Positions 1 to 9,525 of a DNA stretch of 52,933 bases are shown here, in pieces (position 1 is the first letter of the stretch; every line of letters starts with the position of its first letter). Both the position numbers and the translations under genes were made by a program. The DNA is taken from contig JADDMT010000165.1 of assembly GCA_021401465.1 (NCBI GenBank), positions 1-52,933 on the forward strand, in the 5' to 3' direction. The DNA is from Teratosphaeria epicoccoides (lineage: Eukaryota > Ascomycota > Dothideomycetes > Mycosphaerellales > Teratosphaeriaceae). The notes under the pieces were generated by a model. It was not told the origin of the DNA. It saw only the letters and a list, made by a program, of their open reading frames with translations, and ran no database searches.

Positions 1-221
1 CTCCCTCCCCCCCCCCCCACCCCTCTCCCCCTCTCTGATACTAGGACATTCAACAACCAGCAAGTCGTATCGACAGCTGATCCTTTACCACGACACACAG
101 CAGCACCAACATCACCGTCAACCCATCAAACCACGCAAGACATCTCCTCACGCCAACAACTTCCCTCTCTCCACTCAGCCCGCACCGCACCAATCTCCCC
201 CCATCACCTCCGCTCACACCC
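1..221. other. C-rich leader of window, probable 3' UTR of next gene
   Basis: The first 30 bases are a nearly pure pyrimidine tract with a run of ten C, followed by C-rich sequence without a convincing gene. It lies just downstream of the stop of the minus-strand gene at 222-1532, so it is probably that gene's 3' untranslated region. Homopolymer length here may be unreliable in the assembly. Confidence 0.4.
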
Positions 222-1532
222 TCACGGCAGCTCCACCACGCCCACCATCTCCACCCCACCGCACCCCTCCGCACAAGCCTCCAGCCACTCCCCGAGCAGC
301 ACCTGCTCCCGCACCACCGCAAACCCATGCACCAACGGCACCCTCTCCCTCGCGCCCAGCACCCACCTCCGCCTCCCCGCGCCCCGATCCTCCCGCACGG
401 TGATCTGCCGCGCCGGCAACGCGACACTCAAATACGGCGACCTCCCAGCACGGACGTCCGGGACATCACACTCCGCGTCCTCGTCCTCCCACCCGTCGTC
501 CGACGCGCGAGCGCCGACATCGAAGATCCCGTCTGCGGCGCCGGCGGAAGCGATGGTCAGGACGAACCATTCCAGCGGCTTTGCGGCGCCGGGAGGCGCC
601 ATCGGCGGCGGTGGGCCGGTCGAGGGCGTGGTGGAGGGGAGGCGCAGGTGCGTGAGCTTCAGGGTTCGGTAGTGCTCGGCGGTGAAGGTGTGGAGAATGG
701 TGGTGTCGTTGGGGACGCTGGTGGCGGCGCTCGGTGGCGGTGGGGAGTGGGAGAGCAGCGTCAACGCCGTGAGACGGATCTGGGTTGCGCGGGTGCCGGG
801 GTCGGCGAGCCAGGTGTTGAGGTCGGCGGAGAGGGTGTCGGACCAGCAGATGGGCTGCTTCGTGAATGGGCGGCATGAGGAGGGAGGGTCGGTGTGGGCG
901 GGCAGCGGGGATGGTGGCTCGTCCTCGGGTTGCTGCGGCTGTCCACTCGTCAGTGATGGCTCACGGACGGTCGTCTGCCATCTCGATACCTGGCGTGAGC
1001 GTTTGACCAGGGGACGCGCTGCCGCGGGCGGACTGGTTGTCAAGTCGATGATCTCTGGTGCCTTCTTCGGCTGCACGCTCTCGGCACGCCTGGGCGGATC
1101 TGAAGGCTCGCGCTTACGTTTGATGGTGGGCACGGCACCGTGGAGAGACTGCGTTGCTATTTCAGGGATGACGTCGAACGGCTCATGACCGTCGCCGAGT
1201 GAATTGATCGCAAGTGAATGGGGCGGTGTGATGTCGTCCTGCGGCCTGCCGACCTCGCTGAAGGATCGCTCAAACAGCTCCTGCTGCTGCCACGGGCCGT
1301 CGCCAGCAATTGCGAGGTCCCGGTCGATGAGATGGTTGGGGTGCGTCGAATGCCATTTTGGCGACGGGGCTGGCGGCTTGGGCAACTCCCAGAGCTTCAC
1401 TGGAACGCCCTTGTTGCCAAGAAGCTTGATCCCCGGGCCAATGCCCATGATCGCTTGCAAGCGGCGGCTCGAACGAACGATCTGTGGTGGCGCGTCGGTC
1501 AGCGTCATTCTCCTCAACCGTTCGTCCTCCAT
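222..1532 (-). CDS. Hypothetical nuclear-type protein with SUMO-interaction motif
   Basis: Single-exon frame of 436 aa. I do not recognise the family. The centre is disordered and rich in Pro, Ser, Thr and Arg. It holds basic clusters that look like nuclear localisation signals (KRKRE near residue 138, VKRSR near 176) and, between them, EIIDLT at 160-165, a classic hydrophobic-acidic SUMO-interacting motif (IIDL followed by T/S). The C-terminal 200 residues look folded, with alternating hydrophobic strands around residues 310-436, but match nothing I know. A second Met at residue 9 is an alternative start. The next gene upstream, aldose epimerase, lies on the same strand, 264 bp away. A role in the nucleus is inferred from the motifs only; coding status is supported by length, since the other-frame reading shows much poorer protein composition. 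Confidence 0.7.
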   Translation of the reverse strand: MEDERLRRMTLTDAPPQIVRSSRRLQAIMGIGPGIKLLGNKGVPVKLWELPKPPAPSPKWHSTHPNHLIDRDLAIAGDGPWQQQELFERSFSEVGRPQDDITPPHSLAINSLGDGHEPFDVIPEIATQSLHGAVPTIKRKREPSDPPRRAESVQPKKAPEIIDLTTSPPAAARPLVKRSRQVSRWQTTVREPSLTSGQPQQPEDEPPSPLPAHTDPPSSCRPFTKQPICWSDTLSADLNTWLADPGTRATQIRLTALTLLSHSPPPPSAATSVPNDTTILHTFTAEHYRTLKLTHLRLPSTTPSTGPPPPMAPPGAAKPLEWFVLTIASAGAADGIFDVGARASDDGWEDEDAECDVPDVRAGRSPYLSVALPARQITVREDRGAGRRRWVLGARERVPLVHGFAVVREQVLLGEWLEACAEGCGGVEMVGVVELP

Positions 1533-1796
1533 CTCGCGTTGGTCAGTCTCGTACGGCGCGGGTGGCGATGCCCGGTGGAGTGTCGGGGCCAGATCAGGAT
1601 GACTGCGAGAAAAGACAATTCACAACGAAGTCGGCGGTGGCCGGCGGATGACGCTCCGCGGGCACATGCATGTGTTGTGTCAAAACGGTCTGAAACAGGA
1701 AGGAGCGAGCCGGAGCTCGATGCGGTCAAGAGCTCGAGTACGGCAAGTCACGACAGTACATTGTGTCGCAGGTCCCGTGACCACCACCGCTCCGGG

Positions 1797-3078
1797 TCAC
1801 TCGCCCGCCAGCAGGTGATTCAGCGAAAAGTCGAACGTCGCCGCGAGCACGTATGGGTCATCTTGAGGACCAAAGATTTGCTCGCTTTCCCGGCCCCATT
1901 CCGGGTGATTGATGCCGTCGATCCAGTCCTGCACCTCCAGCGCCACGCATCCGTGTTTCTGCGTCACTCGCGCTCTCGACGAGTCGTTGAAGAAGCCCTG
2001 GGTCTCCTTGAGGGGCAAGGAACCTGAGCGGTTCAGCATCGCGTCGTATCAAGCGTCCCGCGTTCCACTCACCATTCATGCCGTTGCACGTGTACACCTG
2101 CACAGCAGCTTGGTTGCTGTATATGTCGAGTTGGATGCCCGTGAATGAACTGGCGAGGGTGGCGACAGGAGCTCGACCCCAATTGTGTTGGGCGTCAGCG
2201 TCGCGAGTGTTGATGTAGCAGCCGTCGTAGCCCGCGCAATTCAGACCACAATTGCCCAGCATGTCTGGCGAGCCGAAATCTTGGCCGAGCTGCTTCGGTG
2301 CTGACCAAAAGTCGTTGACGCCGTCTTTCTTGTTTGCCAGGATGTCACCGGTCGGGAGCAAGATGGTGTCGACCGCCGGGCGGAGGCCGCCGTGTGGCAA
2401 GTACAGGCTGTGGTTGAGAACGAGGTCGGTGTTGGGATTCTGGAAGCCGTCAAGGTTGAAGTATACATGCGAAGTCAGCATGATGGGAGTCTTCTTGGTC
2501 ATTGACCGAGAAGTCATGCTAACATGCCACTGATTGGGCGTCAGCGTGTACGTCACCTCCGTCCGGACCTCCCCAGGGAAGCCTTCTTTGCCATCGGGAT
2601 CGTGCAAGCCGAACGTGATCGAGTCGTTGGTATGCGCGAGCACCGTCCAATTGCGATAGTCCCAGCCGTCGGAGCCGCCGTGCAGCGTGCTGCGTCCGCC
2701 GTTGTCGTTCAGATCGGTGTGGTAGGTCGTGCCGTCGATCTCAAAGGTCCCATCCTTGATCCTGTTCGCGTATCGGCCCGGAACGCCATTCAGATGAGGG
2801 TGCAGCGTGTCCTCGAAGTAGTGAGAGGCGTTGTCGAAACCCAGCACAATGTCGCGCTCCACGCCATGGACGTCGGTGATGAAAAGATTCGTCAAGCTCG
2901 CACCGTAGGGGACGAAGTAGGCTCGAATGCCTTCGCTCGAGAGCTCATATTTCCCGTTGGCATCTGGACTGGAGGCACCTGGACGGGAGGCATTCCCGAA
3001 GGGGGCCCATGATGGAGATGGCGCTCCCGCCCACGTCAGGACTGGGAGGAGCACAGCGCAGATCCACGGAGGCAGCAT
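1797..3078 (-). CDS. Secreted aldose 1-epimerase (galactose mutarotase), 2 exons
   Basis: Interconverts the alpha and beta anomers of aldoses such as galactose. Exon 1 is 3078-2073 and exon 2 is 2023-1797, separated by a 49-bp intron (donor GTGAGT, acceptor CTCAG); the product is 410 aa. The N-terminus (MLPPWICAVLLPVLTWAGA) is a typical signal peptide, so the enzyme is probably secreted, unlike the cytosolic Gal10-type. Family features: NGVPGRYANRIKDG near residue 100, the LHGG motif, the catalytic His region TSHVYFNLDG, and in exon 2 the ALEVQDW segment with the likely catalytic base Glu365 and NHPEW. The intron is essential: reading through it gives a 406-residue frame that loses the catalytic Glu and ends in basic nonsense sequence. 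Several N-x-S/T sites (for example NWT, NDS, NHS) agree with secretion. Confidence 0.92.
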
Positions 3079-3844
3079 TCTTTCGGCGACTGGACGAGAG
3101 CGGACGTAGAGTTTGGTGGCAAGATGCCCGCATTATCATGCGGCAGAGGCTGGAGTTCATGTATCGTGGAGGGAGACCAGGTTGGGCCTTGCACCTCCCC
3201 GGGTCGTCGACATCTCAGCAACGGCATTTGGGGGGGGGGGAATAGGAGGAGACGCCGGGAGCGCGGAGATGGGCGTACACATTGTTTGATTGTTATGAGT
3301 CAGAGCGTATGGAAACAAGACACATACTATACTAGTATATGTCCTGATCGAGCTCAATCTGAGGGAGCAGAAGCGTCGGAAATCGAGCCTGAGCTGCAGC
3401 AATTTACGTCAAGCCGACATTGACACAGTGTCAAAACAATAAGACACAGTGTTGGAGTAGTAGTAGGTATTGGGTCTTGCGAATAAGACACGCCCAAGCG
3501 GCGTCCGGATGTAAGACCGAAGTACACATAGACGAACGAATATGATTCTCGGTTGGAGGTCGGAGCAGTTGCGTGGAGACATCAATCGGTCACCTGCGAG
3601 AGATGAATCGTGATTGGCGTCTTGTTGTATCTCGGTCATACTTGTTCCAGACGGCTGGTCCCAATCGGTCCTTTGGCAGATGTTTGGGCTTAGGCGTGGC
3701 AATGTAATCCTGGCGGGCGGCACGTGGGCGAGTCGGAGAAGGAACAACCAATGATACGCCAGCAATATGTTCCGGGCACACCCGGCACGTGACTCGAGAG
3801 CATCTGTTTGCACTGGTGTAAGATATGTGTGTGACGTGGAGCGG
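3079..3844. other. Intergenic, no gene seen
   Basis: Upstream region of the aldose epimerase on one side and 5' flank of the M20 pseudogene on the other. It holds a G homopolymer at about 3229-3240 and short open frames of poor composition on both strands. No RNA gene or repeat was recognised. Confidence 0.4.
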
Positions 3845-4897
3845 ATGCTCGCGATGACGAGTGCCAGCCATGAGCAGCTTCGGCTGGAGGAGATCAATAA
3901 GTACGGGCTGCTGTACCATCTCCCCGGCAAAGACACACGGTTGAAGCCTCTTCTGTTCACGGCTCGTCACCCGCCGCTTGAAGCATTCTTCGACGGGCCG
4001 GATACCGAGGAGCCAAATGCCGCGCCCGCCATGGGCAGGACAAGCGGGGACCGAGCAGGATCGCCATGGTCCTCGATGAAGGCGGCATCGGTGGTTCTCC
4101 CACGGCCCAAGTTGCATATGCGCTCCCTGCGACCGCTGAGAAGGGCGCTGTGGATGTAGTGTTGACACGGGAGTCTCCCGGCGGCCACTCGTCGAGACCT
4201 CCTGCCCACACAAGCATCGGCATCATGTCCAAGCTGATTGGCGAACGAATTGTGGAATCTCGAGGTGACCGCGTCCGCTGGCAGATTCAGACCTCTCAAG
4301 CCGTAGATGAGATTCGGCGCGGTGACAAGGACGATCAACTGCCCGAGGAGGTGACTGCCATTGTGAACCACAGAATTTCATCTCAACATCACACCTCAAA
4401 ATGATGCTGAAGACCTCTTTCAGAGAAGAGGTGAGGTCCTTGCGGAAGTCGCCCATGATTTTGGCATCGCGGTCTCCGGCTTGGGGTCCAGTGAAAATCG
4501 CACAGCCAGCGGCATTCTCAAGCCTCCGACAAGTCAACTGCTTGTGCCTTCGCCGATCACGCTGATGGAGAGCACGAATGATGTCTGGAATTTGGTCGGA
4601 GGTACGCTTCGTCAGGTCTATCAGTCGGTCGATTCGCTGCCAGAAGTCAAGACGGTTATTCCACTTGGCAGTATCGCTACAGGAAACTCGGACACGTCGC
4701 ATTGCTGGAACTCGACTGAGCAGATCTATCGTTTCACACCAATGCGAGAAGATGCAAGGCAAGACGTGCATACTGTTGATGAGAGGATTATTGAGATGCC
4801 AGCTCATCTCGAGGCTACGAGAGTCGACTATGATTTGATGAGGAACTTCCAGAAGTTTGAAGGTGAGACTTGCGAGGATAGCTGCCCGATCCTCTAG
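3845..4897 (+). pseudogene. Decayed Gly-Xaa carboxypeptidase (peptidase family M20, CPS1-like)
   Basis: Three blocks in two frames resemble fungal M20A Gly-Xaa carboxypeptidase. Block 1 (about 3880-3970): INKYGLLYHLPGKD then LKPLLFTARH, matching the stretch that leads to the first zinc-binding HxD. Block 2 (about 4021-4400, shifted frame): MVLDEGG, VLTRESPGGHSS, PPAHTSIGI and LPEEVTAIVNHRI. Block 3 (about 4400-4897, back in the first frame): GGTLRQVYQ, TGNSDTSHCWN, IYRFTPMR and VHTVDERI near the C-terminus, which ends at TAG 4895-4897. Between blocks 1 and 2 roughly 150-170 residues are missing, including the metal-binding HxD and the catalytic DEE region; a second frame change lies near 4385-4400. 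With no N-terminal signal/anchor, no catalytic core and two frame breaks, an active enzyme is not possible. Family match is strong; exact ends of the remnant are uncertain. Confidence 0.85.
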
Positions 4898-5212
4898 CCA
4901 AAGATGTGCACTCAGACCACTATTGCAAGGAACATGTAGACAACAGGCTCTGCTGATGAAACGGCATAAATGATGCATCGCACACTCGTTCAGCCATTCT
5001 GCTTCTGCCGTCTGCTGCGGACGTTTCGACCGCCCTCCTAGAGGCCCGAAGGCTCGGGCTTCGTCTTCACTGACGAACACTCCAGTGCCTCTCTGAACGC
5101 ACCGCGTGTTTTGCAGTGCCACCTTTCCCTCAAGCACAGCACAAAAGGCTGAGTCGCTCCGGTGCCAGCTCTACCAACGGCCACTGCAACAAGTCTACCA
5201 GACCAAGTCCCG
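4898..5212. other. Intergenic, no gene seen
   Basis: Separates the M20 remnant from the orphan gene that starts at 5213. It probably holds the promoter and 5' UTR of that gene. No element was recognised. Confidence 0.35.
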
Positions 5213-6079
5213 ATGGCAACACAAAGACGCACTCCCGCTTTACGTATCGACCAGACCACAAATATCCTGGCTCTCAGTGACCAGGTGAGCCGCTGCCGCA
5301 ATCATTTCCTGGACTTCACGTTAGCGACTGTCCGACGAGTCATGGTCAGCGAAGTCGATGTGACAGCCCTCCCAGCAGCGACCACAGAGCAATATGAACA
5401 CCTCCAGCATCAATTTGAATCTCATACGCTCCGATTCGATCTCCTTGAGCTCTGCGCATCCTACATCCGATACTTTGACGGCAAGCTGGCCATGTTGAAG
5501 CACACAGTGCTCCCCGAGATCATCGAAAGCATGCCAGACGTCGATGAAGAATCGGCGATCGAAGCGACGAGGGGCATGCAACTCAAGAAGCATCTCATCG
5601 AGATTCGCAAAGGATGGGCGACGGACCTGGACGAGCATTTTGCAAGCCCCGCACGTCGAGACCAGCAGTGGGTTGCGGAGGCGTGGAGCATTTTCTGCTC
5701 GGTCGGCATCAAGGACCAGACTGTTTCGACTGACGGGTCATCGGACAGCCTTCAGGACAAGTTGGAAGATATGATACGTGCCGTCGATTATGCCACGGCG
5801 GAGAAGCGCACGATCTTCAACTTTTGGTTGGCGGTGCGGCACTTTGAGAAGCGAGAGAAGGTGGAGTCGGAGCGGGCGGAGCCAGGTCAGGAGCCGTGGG
5901 TACCGAATTTCAAGGCTATCGTAGCGCGTTGGCTACTTAGCTTTCAAGCATTGGCTCGAACATTGCGGGAGAAAGTCATGGCCCGTCCACACGAAGCGTG
6001 CTTGAACGAATGCGAGGAGTTGAGGACAATGGCCGTCGCTTTGAAGGACATGCACTTTCTTCGGCAGTGGGGCATGTGA
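5213..6079 (+). CDS. Hypothetical alpha-helical protein
   Basis: Frame of 288 aa from ATG 5213 (context CCGATGGC); a longer in-frame start at 5162 would add 17 residues of low complexity. I do not recognise the family. The sequence is soluble and largely helical, with amphipathic Leu/Glu/Arg-rich stretches (for example FDLLELCASYIRYFDGKLAML, then VDEESAIEATRGMQLKKHL) and no signal peptide or membrane segment. The composition, with many charged residues and Trp/Phe spaced in helices, speaks for a real protein. A GTGAGC at 5284 resembles a donor, but no matching acceptor is needed because the frame stays open. It lies alone between two pseudogene or transporter neighbours, which say nothing about its role. 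Confidence 0.7.
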   Translation: MATQRRTPALRIDQTTNILALSDQVSRCRNHFLDFTLATVRRVMVSEVDVTALPAATTEQYEHLQHQFESHTLRFDLLELCASYIRYFDGKLAMLKHTVLPEIIESMPDVDEESAIEATRGMQLKKHLIEIRKGWATDLDEHFASPARRDQQWVAEAWSIFCSVGIKDQTVSTDGSSDSLQDKLEDMIRAVDYATAEKRTIFNFWLAVRHFEKREKVESERAEPGQEPWVPNFKAIVARWLLSFQALARTLREKVMARPHEACLNECEELRTMAVALKDMHFLRQWGM

Positions 6080-6352
6080 ACGCGGGCGAGTGCGCAACGA
6101 CGGGGCCGTTCGGGACGAAGAAAATGGTAGAGGGCAACGCCAAGACCTACTGAGCGTGGAACGGGGCTTCCTTCACATGCACAGCAGGATGATACATTTG
6201 CAGACTTCTGTTGCTCGAAACTCAGGAGACTGATAGCGTTGATGGTGCTGATGTACAAGAGTACGTCCTGCTGCAGGACCATACTCGTCGTAATGCCTGT
6301 CGTTGATTGTTCCGATCTGCATGCCCACGCCGTCATGATTTCCAGCCATCGC

Positions 6353-8158
6353 TCACTCCCATGTGCGTGCCAGCTTGCTGCGGGCTCTGAGAACATGCCC
6401 ATACTTGAACATGACGAACGGAATCATGCTCAGAAACGTGCCGAAAAGCGCCAAGATCAAGCCAGCATACTGGCTTCCCACGTTGACAAAGAATTGCGAC
6501 GCGAACAGTGGCGTCACCGCCCCGAGAGTGTTCCTCATGAGCCCTTGGCCCGCAATGGCACTCGACGCATTCGTCCCGTAACAATCGGCGGTGTAAGAAT
6601 AGGTCGCGTCGAAGATGAAGAAGATCCCCGATGCGATGCAGACGAGGCCAACGCAGGGACCGACCCAGTCGAGGGATCCGTACTGAGTGAACGAGTAGAT
6701 GAAGAGGCCAATCGGCATCAAGACACCGCCCGCCATCGATCCGTAGAGCCGAGACTCCGGCAGTGGAGTCCTCTCCGGGTCGCGAATGAGCCTCTGGTAC
6801 TTGGATCTTTGCACGTGGTGTGCGATGTATCCGAGAGTCGTGCCGAGCGCCAGAGCAATGTACGGCAGCCCGGCCGTGCCTTCGGACCAGCCACGCTTGG
6901 TCTCGAACGTGATCGGGATGACAGACAAGAAGAGGAAGACGACCGCCCAGCAGAAGGCGATCCAGCAGCCGAAGGCGAAGACGACAGGCTCGGTGACGAG
7001 CATGTGCATCGCCTTGATCGATGAGGCTTGGAGGAGAGTCTTGATGTCTGGCGTGTTGATGTCGTCGCTGGCAACGTAGCGCTCGTCGCCCGTAGCCTTA
7101 CGAAGCTTTTGGGCGCGCTTGTGGAGCGTGACGCCGCCTCTGGTCTCGGGGAAGAAGAGGAAGACGATGATGAGCAGTGGGATGTTGGCGAGACCCTGGA
7201 TGCCCTCGATCCATCGCCACCCTATCGTCTCGTCAATCCAGCCCGCGTACACGGGCGCGGCGACTGTGCCGAAGATCGCGACGAAGGTGAAGAGCGCCAT
7301 CGGCCGACCGCGTGCTTGCGGCATGTACATGTCGTCGAATGTTCCTCCGACCAGGATGGTGCCGACGCAACCAAACAGACCGAGCAAGGTGCGCATGACC
7401 AGAATGGTGGCGATGTTCTTGCCTAGTGCAAGACCGATGAAGCAGAGCGAGAAACAAAGATAGGCTCCGGAGTAGACGATTTTACGTCCGACCATCTCGC
7501 AGAATGGCGCGAGAATCATGGGCGCAACGGCGCAAGTCATATTGAAGGTGAAGAGTCCAAGCTGGCCGATCTCGGGAGAGGTGTGAAGGTCCTTGACCAT
7601 GCGGTCGATGCCTGAACTGTATGCTGTTGTCGCCAGACCGATGAATAGCGTCATCAAATTGAGGATAGTGGTGACCCAGCGCTTATACCATTGATTCCAG
7701 TTGTACGGATTTTCTGGATCTCCTTCAGCAAATTCGAGTACGATATACTCCTTGTCGCTCTTCGTGACCAGGGTGCCAAGCGTCAATGGCATGTCAATAT
7801 CGACCTCCAGTAAAGGGCCATACTCGCTATGCTTGACCTTCTCGTCGACCGAATCTCTGTACTTCCCACCCACTACTCGGCCAAGTTGATTTTCCTGACC
7901 TTGCGGGAAGACATCTGATCCGTTGTCGGGCGACGTGACGCCGGATAAACCAGCTTCGCCGTCCTTGTCGTCGTTTACATCATCTTTATGATCTGTTCCG
8001 GCTTTCGACCACACACTGGGAGTCCGTGATGCACCACCGCCTGTGCCAGGCCGCGCATACGGGTTGAGACGAGGCCGTTCCGGGTTCCTCCGCATCTGAT
8101 CGCGATCGTAAGACGAGATGTCCTGCCCGAGGTTTACGATAGGGGTGAGGTGAGACAT
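6353..8158 (-). CDS. MFS transporter, DHA1-type (polyamine/drug exporter-like)
   Basis: Single exon, 601 aa. A hydrophilic N-terminal tail of about 160 residues ends in DPENPYNW (147-154), the conserved pre-TM1 motif of fungal DHA1 transporters of the Tpo/Flr1 type. About 12 hydrophobic segments follow. The loop 2-3 signature appears as EMVGRKIVYSGAYL, and the region LLGLFGCVGTILVGGTFDDM with the ARGRPMALF loop is characteristic of DHA1 proteins. A long central loop (PETRGGVTLHKRAQKLRKATG...) separates the two six-helix halves. The family exports polyamines, drugs or other small molecules by proton antiport, usually at the plasma membrane; the substrate cannot be read from the sequence. The start at 8158 (MSHLTPIV) is the first Met of the frame. 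Confidence 0.92.
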   Translation of the reverse strand: MSHLTPIVNLGQDISSYDRDQMRRNPERPRLNPYARPGTGGGASRTPSVWSKAGTDHKDDVNDDKDGEAGLSGVTSPDNGSDVFPQGQENQLGRVVGGKYRDSVDEKVKHSEYGPLLEVDIDMPLTLGTLVTKSDKEYIVLEFAEGDPENPYNWNQWYKRWVTTILNLMTLFIGLATTAYSSGIDRMVKDLHTSPEIGQLGLFTFNMTCAVAPMILAPFCEMVGRKIVYSGAYLCFSLCFIGLALGKNIATILVMRTLLGLFGCVGTILVGGTFDDMYMPQARGRPMALFTFVAIFGTVAAPVYAGWIDETIGWRWIEGIQGLANIPLLIIVFLFFPETRGGVTLHKRAQKLRKATGDERYVASDDINTPDIKTLLQASSIKAMHMLVTEPVVFAFGCWIAFCWAVVFLFLSVIPITFETKRGWSEGTAGLPYIALALGTTLGYIAHHVQRSKYQRLIRDPERTPLPESRLYGSMAGGVLMPIGLFIYSFTQYGSLDWVGPCVGLVCIASGIFFIFDATYSYTADCYGTNASSAIAGQGLMRNTLGAVTPLFASQFFVNVGSQYAGLILALFGTFLSMIPFVMFKYGHVLRARSKLARTWE

Positions 8159-8910
8159 GATGAGATGAGTTGGGAGAAGAGGAGGGCTGGTAGCAAGACG
8201 CGCATAGCAATGCCGCTGATCGCAAGCAGCACAGGAATGGCAATGCCCTACCTTTTGTGTGGTCCTTCACGAGGCCTGCCTAAACGTCGGAGAACAATCT
8301 TCAGCTTACCGAGCGCTACAGGGGCCAAATGACCGAGTGAAGTCATGTTGCGACTGGAAAATCCACCTTGGCACACGCCACACGTAGAGTTCGCCGTGAA
8401 GACACCGACAGCAGTGGGTTCCTTGGTTGGACCCTTGGGGGCACACGACGTTTGATTTCGGGAGAGAGTGTCAACGGGTGATGGCGAGACGCGGAGTTGG
8501 TCGGGTGAAGAGAACGTGCCGCTTCTCTCTGTCGGGACGGCGATGGAGCTTGATTCTGATGTATGCAACATGCGGCCATGGTAAAGCTGTGCGTGTGTAG
8601 TCGAAGAAAAGTCCCAGGGTGTAGCAAAGATGACGTGTCTGGGCGAGATCAGCCAAGGGAGCGGCCAGAAGCCAGCGCGCCGTCCCTGGCGTTCCCGTGT
8701 CCCGCAGCTCGGAATAGTGCCCTCAACATGACTCATGAGAAGTGGTTTCTCCGACTCACCCCAGGGCCCACAGCCAAAACGGAAGGCTCGGAGCCTTAAG
8801 AGTGGAGCCCGTCGGAAAAACAGCAAACCTTGGCAATTTGGCATCACTGCCTTCATTTGTATCTAGTCATCCTTGGTCGTGTGACTGTGGTCTACAGAGC
8901 GACGCCGCCA
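8159..8910. other. Promoter region of the MFS gene, no supported gene
   Basis: Upstream of the minus-strand transporter. A 202-codon open frame on the minus strand (8248-8856) exists but has no recognisable domain and an unlikely composition, so it is not called. The region ends where nitrilase-family similarity starts. Confidence 0.35.
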
Positions 8911-9375
8911 GCTTCGAGGACGGCAATATTATCAGCGAAGAACTCGCCGGCGCCATCAACCGTGACACACCGAAGAAAGATGTCGTCTCACGACTAATTA
9001 GCCTCCTCGATTCGGCCGCTCAGCGAGGTGTTCAGCTTATGGTCTTCCCAGAATGCACACTTTCAACCTTCTTCCCACGGCATCTATTCACCTCACGGGA
9101 GGAGCTCGACGCTTTCTTCGAACGTGGCGACGTCACGTTGTGGCTGAGGCAAAGACGACAGAGGATGAGCTGGTAGTGGCTGAAGTCGATCTGGCTGATT
9201 GTCGACAAGGCAAAGTGAGTCACGTAATGTTCGTCAATTGCGCAGCTAAGATGCAGTCAGTGCTGATTGTGGTTCTTCACAGGAGAAGACATTCGATTTT
9301 GATAGGCATCGAAGGATCGAGGCCTACGGTCTGATCGACAAGCAGACTGGCGTCGTGGAGCTTCCCTTGCTATGA
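8911..9375 (+). pseudogene. Remnant of N-carbamoyl-D-amino-acid hydrolase (nitrilase superfamily)
   Basis: Two ends of a carbon-nitrogen hydrolase joined together. The N-terminal block (about 8911-9140) contains AINRDTPKKDVVSRLISLLD, GVQLMVFPECTLSTFFPRH with the first catalytic Glu of the E-K-C triad, and AFFERGDVT. Directly after it, in another frame, comes the C-terminal block: EDELVVAEVDLADCRQGK, a normal 68-bp intron (9215-9282, GTGAGT...TTCACAG), then EKTFDFDRHRRIEAYG and TGVVELPLL with stop TGA at 9373-9375. The middle of the enzyme, about 150 residues with the catalytic Lys and Cys, is absent, and the true start codon is not seen. The preserved splice sites show the remnant comes from an ordinary fungal gene. 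Family assignment is confident; the status as a non-functional deletion derivative follows from the missing triad. Confidence 0.85.
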
Positions 9376-9525
9376 AAGTCCGGCTGATCAAAAACATGGC
9401 TACTTTCGCGACATCCTTGTGCTGATCGCTGAGCATGACCTGCTAACCATAGCTTTTGATAATGCTTACTAGTACAATTTGATCTGATCTTGGAAATCAC
9501 AGAACAACACATCTATCGTTCGCAG

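Noticed and set aside
1218..2027. 269-codon plus-strand frame
   Set aside because: Lies antisense to the SIM-protein gene and the aldose epimerase second exon, both better supported.
1858..2072. C-terminal 71 residues of the continuous aldose epimerase frame
   Set aside because: They come from reading through a GTGAGT...CTCAG intron; the spliced frame restores the conserved ALEVQDW and NHPEW end.
3590..4213. 207-codon minus-strand frame
   Set aside because: Antisense to the M20 remnant and without a recognisable domain.
8248..8856. 202-codon minus-strand frame upstream of the MFS gene
   Set aside because: No family signal and unlikely composition; best explained as promoter and leader sequence.
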